The position numbers and the translations under genes were made by a program. Shown piece after piece: positions 10,142-19,064 of a stretch of 64,000 nucleotides of DNA. A model generated the notes under the pieces. That model made no database searches, was not told the origin of the DNA, and was given only the letters and a program-made list of their open reading frames with translations. Positions within the stretch are counted from its first letter, which is position 1; every line of letters starts with the position of its first letter. Source of the DNA: Corynebacterium mustelae (lineage in GTDB: Bacteria > Actinomycetota > Actinomycetes > Mycobacteriales > Mycobacteriaceae); NCBI RefSeq assembly GCF_001020985.1, contig NZ_CP011542.1, positions 1,054,001 to 1,118,000 of the forward strand, written 5' to 3'.

Positions 10142-10825
10142 ATGAGCACCGATCTTTCGAGTATCATCGCCCAGACCAAAGGGTTGATTGTCAGCTGCCA
10201 GGCATATCCCGGCGAACCACTACGCACACCAGAGGTTACCGCCCGGATGTGTCAGGCGGTAGTCGAAGGAGGTGCCGTTGCGGTTCGGGTACAAGGGGTG
10301 GTAGACATTGCCGCTGCCCGGCAAGCTGTGGAAACCCCCGTAATCGGCCTCATCAAATATGGGCATGACGGAGTGTACATCACACCGTCGGTGGCGCATG
10401 CTCGTGCGTGCGCCATGGCGGGGGCTTCCGTTGTTGCTATCGACGCAACTTCTCGCCCCCGCTTGGGCGGTACTTTTGCTGATGCATGTCGCGCGATTCA
10501 TGAGGAATTTCCGGGTGTTGCGGTGATGGCGGACTGCGGCAGTCTTGATGATGCCCTGGCCGCTGAGGAAGCGGGCGCCGATTTTATCGGAACCACCTTG
10601 GCTGGCTATACCGGGGATCGGCCAAAAACACCGGGACCCGATTTCGAACTTATCGACGCCGTATGCGAGCGAATTTCCGCCCCAATTATTGTGGAAGGAC
10701 GGATTCACACAGTGGCGGATATCGCTGAAGTTTTCACCCGCCCTATCCACGCTGCCTGTGTCGGAACCGCTATAACCCACCCCACATCTATCACTCGCTG
10801 GTTTAACGAGGCCATTTCACGCTAA
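10142..10825 (+). CDS. nanE: N-acetylmannosamine-6-phosphate 2-epimerase
   Basis: 227-residue TIM-barrel enzyme of the NanE family. It converts N-acetylmannosamine-6-phosphate to N-acetylglucosamine-6-phosphate. Family features are the N-terminal LIVSCQAYPGEPL, GGAVAVRVQG, the active-site lysine in GLIKYGHDG, ADCGSLDDA, GTTLAGYTGD and the phosphate-binding IVEGRIHT near residue 185. It lies 20 bases after nanA. The product feeds NagA at the end of the operon. Confidence 0.92.
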   Translation: MSTDLSSIIAQTKGLIVSCQAYPGEPLRTPEVTARMCQAVVEGGAVAVRVQGVVDIAAARQAVETPVIGLIKYGHDGVYITPSVAHARACAMAGASVVAIDATSRPRLGGTFADACRAIHEEFPGVAVMADCGSLDDALAAEEAGADFIGTTLAGYTGDRPKTPGPDFELIDAVCERISAPIIVEGRIHTVADIAEVFTRPIHAACVGTAITHPTSITRWFNEAISR

Positions 10826-10834
10826 CCTCAAAAG

Positions 10835-10849
10835 AAGACATCATATCGG
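10835..10849 (+). promoter_or_regulatory. Candidate NanR operator upstream of nanR
   Basis: AAGACATCATATCGG sits in the 53-bp gap between nanE and nanR and repeats the AAGACATCA core found at 3462 before the operon. This suggests an internal autoregulated promoter for nanR. No biochemical support is available from the sequence. Confidence 0.35.
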
Positions 10850-10878
10850 TACGGTTCGGTTTTAAGGATGATGAAAAG

Positions 10879-11577
10879 ATGACTAAAGCACTGGCGCAAA
10901 GCACCACTCAATCTGCCGTCGAAGGCATCGAAAAATACATCCGAGACCACCGGCTGCAAATCGGCGACGTCTTGCCAAGCGAGACCGTGCTGTGCCAAGA
11001 ATTGGATTGCTCTAGGTCCTCAGTTCGGGAGGCCATGCGTACTCTTCAATCCCTTGACATCGTAGAAATTCGCCGGGGACAGGGAACTTTCATCTCCAAA
11101 ATGTCCCTGTCGCCACTGGTACGTGGCATGGTGTTGCGGGTAACGTTAGATACCGCGCATTCGGCGGCACACCTACTTGAAGTAGTAGATACCAGGCAAG
11201 CCTTCGAGGTCTCCGTGGCCGAAGAATTGATGCGTGTTCATACCGCCGAAACGATCGGTGAGCTCATGGGGATCGTTGCCAATATGCGTTCGTCTTTTGA
11301 GGATCACGGGAATTTCGCCAAGGAAGATCAGCAGTTCCATTCCTTGTTGCTGAAGCCGATCAGCAATGCGTTTATTCGGGAATTATCCGAAGCACTGTGG
11401 CTGATTCATTCAGAAGTGGTTCCGATGTTGAATATTTCGGTATCAGCCGACGTGGAACGCACCATTGAAACCCACGGCGACATTGTGCGTGCCTTACATT
11501 CGCAAGATGTAGAGGCATTCCGGGCCGCTGTGCACAACCACTACACGCCACTGCGTGAGGCAGTAGCGAAGCTATAA
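10879..11577 (+). CDS. nanR: GntR/FadR-family transcriptional regulator, probable NanR
   Basis: 232-residue regulator. The N-terminal winged helix (residues about 5-75) contains the GntR signature: IGDVLPSETVLCQELDCSRS followed by VREAMRTLQSL and the wing RRGQGTFI. The C-terminal part is an all-helical FadR-type (FCD) ligand domain with D-x-R in VVDTRQAFE, the metal-ligand His in QFHSLL and H-x-H-like residues near the end. It lies inside the nan operon, so the effector is probably a sialic acid intermediate, as known for C. glutamicum NanR. A repeated AAGACATCA element upstream of the operon and of this gene is a candidate operator. Confidence 0.82.
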   Translation: MTKALAQSTTQSAVEGIEKYIRDHRLQIGDVLPSETVLCQELDCSRSSVREAMRTLQSLDIVEIRRGQGTFISKMSLSPLVRGMVLRVTLDTAHSAAHLLEVVDTRQAFEVSVAEELMRVHTAETIGELMGIVANMRSSFEDHGNFAKEDQQFHSLLLKPISNAFIRELSEALWLIHSEVVPMLNISVSADVERTIETHGDIVRALHSQDVEAFRAAVHNHYTPLREAVAKL

Positions 11578-11596
11578 CAAGAACTTCAGGTCAAAC

Positions 11597-12487
11597 ATGG
11601 TCACTATTGCCGTCGACATCGGTGGCACCAAAATTGCCACTGGCATTGTCCAAGACTCACAACCAACAATTGTTCATAATCGACAGGTACGCCCCACCCG
11701 AGCCAAGGAAGGCGGGGAAGTGGTGGTGGCCGAAACTATTGCAGCTATTACCGAACAGCAAGAATTTGCCCGCACAAAGGGGTGGGAAGTCCAACGGATC
11801 GGAGTTGGCGCCCCGGGGGTTGTCGGTGATGGGGTTATTCTTCACTCTGGTGTCACCATGCCTAACTGGCAGGGCACCGACGTTCAGGATCGGATTCAAT
11901 CCATTTGTGGCCTGCCCACCGCCGTTAACAATGATGTTCGGGTGATGGGCCTAGGCGAAGCCGTCTACGGTATCGGCGCCGATAAAGAAGTGTTGTTTGT
12001 TTCCATCGGCACAGGAATCGGCGGAGCGATCGTTCGTTCTGGTCAACTGATAGATTCGCCGCATTTCAGTCGTGGCGAGATCGCATATTTATTAGGGCCA
12101 ACGCCAGATGGCGGTTGCGATCGTATTGAAAACGTCGGTTCCGGCCCAGCTATGGCTAAAGCCTACGGGACTGACCGGTTGGAAGACGTCATGGCGGATT
12201 ACCGGTCCGGTGTCTCAGCTGCTATTTCTACCATCACCGATGCCATGCGGTGTGTTGGTGCGGCGTTAGGTGGTTTCATCACTGCTTACGACGTTGACGC
12301 GGTGGTCGTGGGCGGGGGAGTAGGTACCTTGCCGGAAATCCTAGAGCCGTTTGCAGCCGGCATTCATTCCCAACTGCTTAATTCCCATTCATCAGTAACC
12401 TGCACGCAAGCAACGCTAGGAACCAACGCTCCCCTGGTAGGGGCAGCGCACTTGGCACGCAACGTGCTGTCGAAAGAACTCTCATGA
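11597..12487 (+). CDS. nanK: N-acetylmannosamine kinase (ROK family)
   Basis: 296-residue sugar kinase of the ROK family that should phosphorylate N-acetylmannosamine to the 6-phosphate. The ATP motif DIGGTKIATG is at residues 5-14, GVGAPGVV follows near 75, and SIGTGIGGAI near 137. The region where ROK kinases normally carry a zinc-binding C-x-C-G-x(2)-G-C-x-E cluster reads DGGCDRIENVGSG, so most of the zinc cysteines are missing. Context (nanE upstream, nagA downstream) identifies the substrate. Its stop overlaps the nagA start by four bases (ATGA), implying coupled translation. Confidence 0.85.
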   Translation: MVTIAVDIGGTKIATGIVQDSQPTIVHNRQVRPTRAKEGGEVVVAETIAAITEQQEFARTKGWEVQRIGVGAPGVVGDGVILHSGVTMPNWQGTDVQDRIQSICGLPTAVNNDVRVMGLGEAVYGIGADKEVLFVSIGTGIGGAIVRSGQLIDSPHFSRGEIAYLLGPTPDGGCDRIENVGSGPAMAKAYGTDRLEDVMADYRSGVSAAISTITDAMRCVGAALGGFITAYDVDAVVVGGGVGTLPEILEPFAAGIHSQLLNSHSSVTCTQATLGTNAPLVGAAHLARNVLSKELS

Positions 12488-13635
12488 CTACTATCACTGG
12501 CAAGATTGTCCGGCGCGGATACCCGGAACCCACGCCAGCAACACTGACTATATCGGGCGGAAAGATTACGGAAATTACTGAATTAGCCGCTGATACAGAG
12601 CATGACAACCTGCCGATTATTTTCCCTGGCTTCACCGATATCCATAACCATGGTGGCGCTGGTGAATCATTTCCCAATTCTGATCGTGAAGGATGCCGCC
12701 GCGCAGCCCGACATCACCTCGCGTTTGGCACGACTCAATTGCTCGCTTCGCTAGTTTCTGCACCAAGGGAGGTGTTGCTGCGACAAACCGACATTTTGGC
12801 AGGTCTTGCCGAGGAAGGCGAAATTGTTGGGGTGCACATGGAAGGCCCGTTTGTTAATCACAGTAGATGTGGGGCTCAGGACCCAGCCGCTATTATCCCA
12901 GGCGATCCCGAATTGTTGGAGAAGGTAGCACGAGCTGGCCGGGGGTTTTTGCGGTCGGTCACCTTCGCGCCCGAAACCGACAATGCGTTAGAGCTTATCG
13001 ACGTCTGCGCCGACTACAACATCATCGCATCGTTGGGACACACTGACGCTAGTGTGGATCTCACCTGGCAGGTGATAGAGCATGCGATTGCAAAAGGCGT
13101 GACAGTAACCGCTACCCATTTGTTTAACGCAATGCCACAGATTCATCACCGGCAACCGGGAGCCGCGGCGGCATTACTTGATGCTGCGGCGCGGGGTAAG
13201 GCTGTGGTGGAGTTGGTGGCCGATGGGGTGCATTTGCATGATGGGATCGTCGAAATGGTGCGCAACTGCGCCCCGGAAAATTCAATGTTCATTACGGATG
13301 CAATGGCAGCCGCGGGAATGACTGACGGTGATTATCAGTTAGGGGCGCTAGCGGTTACCGTGGCTGATGGTGTGGCACGACTGAGCGATGGGGGCGCCAT
13401 AGCGGGCGGTACCTCCACTATTTATGACCAGCTGCGGCGGCATACCACCAACGGTTGGGCGTTAAGCGACATGGTGGGTCTGGTCAGTTCTACGGCTGCT
13501 GACCTATTGGGACTTAATGCTGGTGATATTGCGGTTGGAAAAGACGCCAATGTTGTCGTCATGGAAGAGGATTTAACGCTGCGTGAAGTGTATCGGCGCG
13601 GCGAACTTATAGAGGCATTACCTAATGAAAGGTGA
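12484..13635 (+). CDS. nagA: N-acetylglucosamine-6-phosphate deacetylase
   Basis: 383-residue amidohydrolase-fold enzyme that removes acetate from N-acetylglucosamine-6-phosphate. The metal and catalytic residues are visible: DIHNHGGAG near residue 52, the Glu of HMEGPFV, the histidines in SLGHTDAS and ATHLFNAM, and the catalytic Asp in FITDAMAAAGM. A small beta-sandwich is built from the N- and C-termini, ending in VYRRGELIEA. The gene overlaps nanK by four bases and is followed by nagB after nine bases. Confidence 0.94.
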   Translation: MTTITGKIVRRGYPEPTPATLTISGGKITEITELAADTEHDNLPIIFPGFTDIHNHGGAGESFPNSDREGCRRAARHHLAFGTTQLLASLVSAPREVLLRQTDILAGLAEEGEIVGVHMEGPFVNHSRCGAQDPAAIIPGDPELLEKVARAGRGFLRSVTFAPETDNALELIDVCADYNIIASLGHTDASVDLTWQVIEHAIAKGVTVTATHLFNAMPQIHHRQPGAAAALLDAAARGKAVVELVADGVHLHDGIVEMVRNCAPENSMFITDAMAAAGMTDGDYQLGALAVTVADGVARLSDGGAIAGGTSTIYDQLRRHTTNGWALSDMVGLVSSTAADLLGLNAGDIAVGKDANVVVMEEDLTLREVYRRGELIEALPNER

Positions 13636-13644
13636 GAAAATCAC

Positions 13645-14424
13645 ATGGAAATAATCATCGCCCAGGATGGGGCTGCTGTTGCGCAGTTCGCTGCCAATAT
13701 CTTCGAAAAATACATCCGAGGTGGAAAAACGTTGGGGCTAGCCACCGGATCAACACCGGTTGCCATGTACCAAGAACTCATCCGGCGGCATAACGAAGAG
13801 GGCTTGAGTTTTAGCGACTGCACTGCCTTCCTGTTGGATGAATATGTCGGATTGGCTAAAGAACACGAACAAAGCTATTACGCCACCATCCGGAGGGAAC
13901 TAACCAGTCACGTTGATATTGATGACGCAAAGGTGTTTAGCCCGGACGGCACCAATCCGGATCCGACTGCTATTGCCGCAGCGGGCCAAGCCTACGATGC
14001 TGCGATTCGGGATGCTGGGGGTATCGACATCCAATTGCTGGGGATCGGCACCGATGGTCATATCGGTTTCAACGAGCCTGGTTCCTCGCTCAGTTCTCGT
14101 ACTCGGATGAAAATTCTCCATCCACAAACCATCGCCGATAATTCCCGGTTTTTTGGCTCGGCTGAAGATGTGCCGGTTCGGGTTCTCACCCAGGGCTTGG
14201 GCACCATCGGTGAAGCCGGACACCTGCTCTTGCTGGCAACTGGCGAGAATAAGGCCGATGCGATTGCGGCAACAGTTGAAGGTGCGGTATCAGCACACTG
14301 CCCAGCCTCAATTTTGCAGCTACATCAGCACGCAACCGTGATTTGTGATGAAGCAGCCGCTGCCAAACTTAAGCACAAGGAGTACTATCGCTTCGCGTTT
14401 GAAAACAATCCGGCCTGGCGGTAG
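13645..14424 (+). CDS. nagB: Glucosamine-6-phosphate deaminase
   Basis: 259-residue isomerase/deaminase converting glucosamine-6-phosphate to fructose-6-phosphate and ammonia, the last step of the pathway encoded here. Family motifs are [12 protein letters not shown] near residue 33, FLLDEYVGL near residue 68, and the active-site [14 protein letters not shown] with its Asp, His and Glu. The length matches short bacterial NagB proteins. AAAGGTGAG, overlapping the end of nagA, serves as ribosome-binding site. A hairpin follows at 14445-14487. Confidence 0.95.
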   Translation: MEIIIAQDGAAVAQFAANIFEKYIRGGKTLGLATGSTPVAMYQELIRRHNEEGLSFSDCTAFLLDEYVGLAKEHEQSYYATIRRELTSHVDIDDAKVFSPDGTNPDPTAIAAAGQAYDAAIRDAGGIDIQLLGIGTDGHIGFNEPGSSLSSRTRMKILHPQTIADNSRFFGSAEDVPVRVLTQGLGTIGEAGHLLLLATGENKADAIAATVEGAVSAHCPASILQLHQHATVICDEAAAAKLKHKEYYRFAFENNPAWR

Positions 14425-14444
14425 TTCGATCCGTCAGTAGCTTT

Positions 14445-14487
14445 GGTAGGGTGCCCTCTTCCCGTGCTAAGCACTAGGGCACCGACC
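14445..14487 (+). terminator. Weak hairpin after nagB
   Basis: GTGCCCT pairs with AGGGCAC, with flanking GGT/ACC pairing interrupted by mismatches. There is no T-run afterwards. It may mark the end of the sialic acid operon, but it is a poor intrinsic terminator. Confidence 0.3.
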
Positions 14488-14623
14488 AATCCCATGGCCC
14501 TTTGATACGGGTTTATGATTGATAGATAAAATTCTGATAGGTGCATTTCACCAGCGGATATTCTGAATACAAAGTGTTATCAAGACATGCTGGGGATAAT
14601 ACCCATCGTTCGTGGTTGGCGGG

Positions 14624-14629
14624 TAAATT
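14624..14629 (+). promoter_or_regulatory. Candidate -10 box for a leaderless ksgA transcript
   Basis: TAAATT fits the actinobacterial -10 pattern TANANT and lies eight bases before the ksgA ATG. No Shine-Dalgarno sequence is visible between them. This spacing would place the transcription start at or next to the A of ATG. Confidence 0.35.
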
Positions 14630-14637
14630 AGACTCTC

Positions 14638-15489
14638 ATGGACAATATACAATTATTGGGACCGGCCGACATTCGGGCGTTGGCGGAGACATTAGATGTC
14701 ACGCCCACCAAAAAGCTCGGCCAAAATTTTCTCCATGATCCCAATACTGTCCGGATGATTATTGCCGCCGCTGAATTAGATGATGAAACCCGTAGCCACA
14801 TCGTCGAAATTGGTCCTGGACTCGGGTCGCTCACGCTAGGGTTAATAGAAAAATCCCCTAAAGTAACGGCAGTGGAGATCGACCATCGATTAGCTGCACA
14901 GTTACCGCAAACCGTCGAAAAGCACGCGCCCGACTACGTCGATCGACTGAGTGTTATCGAACGCAATGCCTTAGACATCACAGCCGAGGACATCGAAAAC
15001 CCCACTGCGTTGGTAGCTAACCTGCCATATAATGTCTCCGTACCAGTACTTCTGCACTTTTTAGAAACTTTTCCCACCATCGTACGAGTATTGGTGATGG
15101 TGCAAGCCGAAGTCGCTGACCGGCTAGCTGCGCAACCAGGAAATAAAATCTATGGCGTCCCCAGCGTCAAAGCGGCCTTCTACGGGGACGTGCGCAAAGC
15201 CGGCGCGATTGGCAAGAACGTCTTCTGGCCCGCGCCGAAAATCGATTCCGGACTGGTACGCATCGACTGCGTGCGGCCGTATCCAGCCGAGTTGAAGGCA
15301 CGCGTGTTTCCGCTTATCGACGCCGCCTTCCTGCAACGACGCAAAACGCTGCGCGCGGCGCTCACCGGTGTGTATGGCTCCGGAGCTGCCGCCGAAGAGG
15401 CGCTAATTGCTGCCGGAATTAACCCCACTCTACGAGGCGAAACACTCACCATTGCCGACTACATCCGACTAGCACAAGGGCATCCATAA
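14638..15489 (+). CDS. rsmA: 16S rRNA (adenine1518-N6/adenine1519-N6)-dimethyltransferase
   Basis: 283-residue methyltransferase (RsmA/KsgA) that dimethylates two adenines near the 3' end of 16S rRNA during small-subunit assembly. Visible features are [13 protein letters not shown] near residue 23, the SAM-binding [11 protein letters not shown], and the catalytic NLPYNVSVP. The C-terminal domain carries [10 protein letters not shown]. It lies directly before ispE, an order usual in actinobacteria. It has no clear ribosome-binding site and may be expressed from a leaderless transcript. Confidence 0.95.
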   Translation: MDNIQLLGPADIRALAETLDVTPTKKLGQNFLHDPNTVRMIIAAAELDDETRSHIVEIGPGLGSLTLGLIEKSPKVTAVEIDHRLAAQLPQTVEKHAPDYVDRLSVIERNALDITAEDIENPTALVANLPYNVSVPVLLHFLETFPTIVRVLVMVQAEVADRLAAQPGNKIYGVPSVKAAFYGDVRKAGAIGKNVFWPAPKIDSGLVRIDCVRPYPAELKARVFPLIDAAFLQRRKTLRAALTGVYGSGAAAEEALIAAGINPTLRGETLTIADYIRLAQGHP

Positions 15490-15494
15490 AAATC

Positions 15495-16400
15495 ATGTAC
15501 CCCCCAACCACTGTTACCGCCTACGCTCACGGGAAAATCAATCTACACCTTGGCGTCGGATCGTTACGCAGCGACGGTTACCACGACCTGGTGACGATTT
15601 TTCAGTCTGTTGATCGACACGACGTAGTCACTTTAGAGGTTATGGACGGCTTGCCAGGTGAAATCCTGGAATTAACCTGCGCCACTCGTGGCGTTCCCAC
15701 CGATGAAACCAATTTAGCGTGGCGGGCGGTGGCTGCTGTTTTTGCCGCTGCGCCGGATCCGGCGGCGCTGCCTGCAGTATGCATCGACATTACGAAAAAG
15801 ATTCCTACCGCGGGTGGCATGGCGGGCGGCAGTGCTGACGCGGCTGCCGCGTTGCTTGCGGCAAACCACCTGATCGGCGCCCCGCTGACAAAGGAAGAGC
15901 TATTAAAACTTGCTGCTGATTTGGGTAGCGATGTGCCATTTACCCTGCTTGGCGGCACTGCGATCGGTACCGGGCGCGGCGAAAACCTCACCACGGTGTT
16001 AAACCGTGCCACCTTGCATTGGGTATTGGCTTTTTCCTCAGCTGGTTTAAGCACCCCCGATGTCTTCCGTACCTTGGATAATCTAGGGCATACCCCGCAC
16101 CTAGATTCCACCGAATTGCAACAGGCGCTGGCCGCAGGTAACCCAGAAACCATCGCGGGACTACTTCATAACGATTTACAGCCCGCTGCAATCAGTCTGC
16201 AACCAGAAATTCGCACGACGCTGCGGCTGGGCGAAGAAGCGGGTGCGTTGGCTGGCATCGTGTCAGGATCGGGTCCTACCTGCGCGTTTTTATGTGCCGA
16301 TGCGCAATCAGCTCAGGAGGTAGCCGCAGAATTATCGCTGCATAGTGCCGTGGCGGTGACAACCAGCCCGGCTAAGGGTGCTTATTTGGAAGGGCACTAG
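15495..16400 (+). CDS. ispE: 4-diphosphocytidyl-2-C-methyl-D-erythritol kinase
   Basis: 301-residue GHMP kinase of the non-mevalonate isoprenoid pathway. It phosphorylates the 2-hydroxyl of CDP-methylerythritol. Motifs: N-terminal AHGKINLHL with the substrate Lys, the glycine-rich ATP loop PTAGGMAGGSADAAA near residue 105, DLGSDVPF with the catalytic Asp, and SGSGPTCAF near the C-terminus. The start is six bases after the rsmA stop, so the two are probably co-transcribed. The next 660 bp carry no convincing gene. Confidence 0.95.
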   Translation: MYPPTTVTAYAHGKINLHLGVGSLRSDGYHDLVTIFQSVDRHDVVTLEVMDGLPGEILELTCATRGVPTDETNLAWRAVAAVFAAAPDPAALPAVCIDITKKIPTAGGMAGGSADAAAALLAANHLIGAPLTKEELLKLAADLGSDVPFTLLGGTAIGTGRGENLTTVLNRATLHWVLAFSSAGLSTPDVFRTLDNLGHTPHLDSTELQQALAAGNPETIAGLLHNDLQPAAISLQPEIRTTLRLGEEAGALAGIVSGSGPTCAFLCADAQSAQEVAAELSLHSAVAVTTSPAKGAYLEGH

Positions 16401-17063
16401 CAGGTTCAAGGAAAAGAAAACTGCAAGTAATTTTCTATCTTGGTGTTTTATAGTCCTGATTATTTACGTGGGTCCTTTCGCAATTTGTAACTAACCGAAA
16501 AGACACAATCGATCGGCACCAGTTTTTATGTCATTCTTCTATTGCGCGAACAACCATTACTCCTGTAACCGATAAATAGCAGAGTCAGTTGTATCTATGG
16601 TGAGAAATACCCACTAATAGTTTTGGCACTTATCGAGGTTTTCTCGCTGGGGTGTTTTATTGAATTTTGTGTGGTGGATATTTGTGTCAGCGACGGGTGT
16701 TCGTGTAGCGGAAGTAATATTTTCACCGTGATGCCGAGTTTGTTGCCCTGCGAGGGTATTTTTGGCGAGAAAACCTCTTTCAATTTATGGGAAAGGAGCA
16801 TAGACGACATCTAGCATTTCTGAATATATTTGTTGCAAGTTGGTCAAATTCGCTACGAGCTACATGTCGTCATGCAAAAGTTCTTATATGTCCCCCGCCT
16901 AGCAAACGCAACGATACTCGTGCCGTTCCCCAGCGCCACCGTAACCACAGCTAAAAATTCACGCATAGTTCCCCGGCGAGAAAACCCTATTGACCGTGAG
17001 GAATGCTTAGGTAAAATTAAAACTGCTACTTTCCTCCGTTTTGGAATGAAATAAGGCGTTTGC
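16401..17063 (+). other. Gene-poor gap between ispE and the ABC exporter
   Basis: About 660 bp, more AT-rich than its surroundings. Short open frames exist (16623-16814 and 16830-17054 on the plus strand, 16853-17083 on the minus strand), but none has a good ribosome-binding site, a signal peptide or a family pattern. In particular no lactococcin-972-like precursor with a signal peptide and Trp/Tyr-rich mature part was found. The promoter of the exporter pair must lie here. The gap interrupts the usual ispE to ABC-F order and may mark where the exporter was inserted. Confidence 0.5.
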
Positions 17064-19064
17064 ATGACTTCGCAACTATACAATCACAAACTGTTTCGGC
17101 TCATCTGCATAGCGGCGGTGGTGTGCTTTAGCGTCATTTCTGCTTTTTGGTCGTGTTTATTAGCATTTAGCAATGCCACCCCGCGCACTACTGCGGCGCT
17201 ACAAATCGCTTCCGTTGATGCGGAAACGTCATCCGCTGAGATTTTTGCGGCTCTTCAACAACTTAGTGATGAGCACGGATACGATATTTCCGTGTTGGCG
17301 GCGCAGGATCTTGGTGGTGAATTCGCGCTTTATACTACCAACGGGCAATCCAGCTATGACGGAATCTGGCCTGGCCAAAAGCTGGTTGTTTTACCTTTGG
17401 AACAACTCCCAGCGCAAGACCCTAGGGTGACCTATGTTGTGGAAGGCCCATCAGAATTTCACGAGCTAGTGCACAATGAACTTTCGTCCCTAGGTGCCAC
17501 GGTTAAGTTTATTGACAATCAAGAGTGGAGCTTTTTACTTGGCGGTGACCTGGGCAAGTTTCTAGCACTTGGCGTGGGAACCGTGATTTGTGCTGCCTTC
17601 TTCTTGGCGTTTGCGCATGCCAAGGGCAGCGGTATTGCACGGCTGCACGGGCAGGGAATTATCCGAATAGTCTTGAGGATTTTTGCCCCAATTCTGGTAG
17701 CGACGGTGCTGGTGCTTGCCGTTTCAACCGGGATTATTGGCATCTGGCGTGGGTTTGACATTGGCTATCAATTCGGACGTTACGTTCTGGTTTTTAGTTG
17801 TGTGTTGCTTAGCGCAATAGCGCTCACCCTCGTTCTTAGCATGGGATTGCTCTCCCTAACCCCGATCACGCCGCTGCTCAAAGGGCGGCTCAAGGCCGGT
17901 CCCGTTTTGGGGTTTGCCGCAGTTCTTAGAATCCTGATGGTGGGAATTTGCTTGTCGTGGGCTTCGCTTGCGATCGCCTATAACACGGAATACCGGTTGC
18001 AGATGGAAGATTTCAAGGCCTGGCAGCAGCACCCTCCAAGCTACAAAACCTATGTGAATGGGGCTCTTGACGCCGACACTGTGCGTGACGCTGTTGCCCC
18101 TATTTCCCAGCAGCTTCGTGCGATGTCTGCAGCTGGCGAATTGTACTATCACAATTTTCAGGTGAAACAGGCAAGAGGAGAAAACCAGTTATCTGCAGCG
18201 GATCTCAGTGCCGATGACGTATTTGATTCCATCACGTATAACCGCACTACGGCAGTAAAATCGCTTCCGACCGAGATCTTGTCCGCGATAGACACACACC
18301 CGGCTGATTCCATCGTCGTCATAGCACCACCGACGCAACCGCAGGCATTGGAAGATGTTCGCGCACATATCCCCTTGTGTGATGAACAACCCTCCGTGTG
18401 CGTCATGGAGACTGTTAACCAGGACTATAACGCTTTTAGCTGGCAAGCTGGGGAAGGTGTTTACCAGCCGCGAGCAGTGTTGATTTCACCAGTGGTGATA
18501 GTGGTTCCCGATGATCTTCGGGGGATCTCCGATTACAATGTCAGCGCCGGGTTGACCAATAATTCCATTAGCTTTCAATCGCTTGCGCAGCTCAAGCAGT
18601 TCACCGCCAGTGACGAACTACTGAAGAATCATTTCTACCAAGCAGTACCATTGGTGCAGAAATGGAAAGAAAACCACGATGATCTGGCAATTTCTCGGTC
18701 CATGAGCTTCGTTGGGCTGATCTCAAGCCTGGTATTGATCTGCATTTTCGGCTTCGCCTACGGCGGCCTTTTGGTACTCAGTTACGCCCAACGAGCCCGC
18801 AACTATCGTATTTTTGGGCTACCGCCATCTCGTTTCTACCGAAAGGTGGCATGGTGGGATCTGGCAGTGATTATAGGTTCCGCGTTATTGCTGTTGCAGA
18901 AAATAATTGCTTATCGACGCTTCGCCGCCACGCCAGCGGGCATCTTTATGCCGGATATTTTAGCTTCCTATGTGTTAAGCCCGTGGGTGGTTGCCGCGAT
19001 CGGTAGTAGCATTGCCACATCAGCTGCCTTGAGTATCTACACAATTTCTAGGAAACTGTCATGA
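17064..19064 (+). CDS. Bacteriocin-associated integral membrane protein (lactococcin-972 type)
   Basis: 666-residue membrane protein with about seven transmembrane segments: one near residues 10-32, four between about 170 and 315, and two or three between about 555 and 665. Two large extracytoplasmic domains (about 35-165 and 315-550) separate them; this resembles the MacB/FtsX plan. Length and topology match the bacteriocin-associated seven-TM proteins found beside lactococcin-972-like peptides and their ABC ATPase. The stop overlaps the ATPase start (ATGA), so the two form one exporter or immunity complex. No bacteriocin gene is recognisable nearby. An alternative is a generic FtsX-type exporter. 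Confidence 0.65.
   Translation: MTSQLYNHKLFRLICIAAVVCFSVISAFWSCLLAFSNATPRTTAALQIASVDAETSSAEIFAALQQLSDEHGYDISVLAAQDLGGEFALYTTNGQSSYDGIWPGQKLVVLPLEQLPAQDPRVTYVVEGPSEFHELVHNELSSLGATVKFIDNQEWSFLLGGDLGKFLALGVGTVICAAFFLAFAHAKGSGIARLHGQGIIRIVLRIFAPILVATVLVLAVSTGIIGIWRGFDIGYQFGRYVLVFSCVLLSAIALTLVLSMGLLSLTPITPLLKGRLKAGPVLGFAAVLRILMVGICLSWASLAIAYNTEYRLQMEDFKAWQQHPPSYKTYVNGALDADTVRDAVAPISQQLRAMSAAGELYYHNFQVKQARGENQLSAADLSADDVFDSITYNRTTAVKSLPTEILSAIDTHPADSIVVIAPPTQPQALEDVRAHIPLCDEQPSVCVMETVNQDYNAFSWQAGEGVYQPRAVLISPVVIVVPDDLRGISDYNVSAGLTNNSISFQSLAQLKQFTASDELLKNHFYQAVPLVQKWKENHDDLAISRSMSFVGLISSLVLICIFGFAYGGLLVLSYAQRARNYRIFGLPPSRFYRKVAWWDLAVIIGSALLLLQKIIAYRRFAATPAGIFMPDILASYVLSPWVVAAIGSSIATSAALSIYTISRKLS

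Noticed and set aside
16623..17054. Two short plus-strand open frames (63 and 74 codons) upstream of the exporter pair as a possible bacteriocin precursor
   Set aside because: Neither has a signal peptide, a convincing ribosome-binding site or the Trp/Tyr/Gly pattern of lactococcin-972 peptides; the second starts with TTG.
16853..17083. Minus-strand 76-codon frame with two R-R-G-T segments
   Set aside because: No ribosome-binding site and no family pattern; it covers the likely promoter of the exporter genes. The internal similarity is short enough to be chance.
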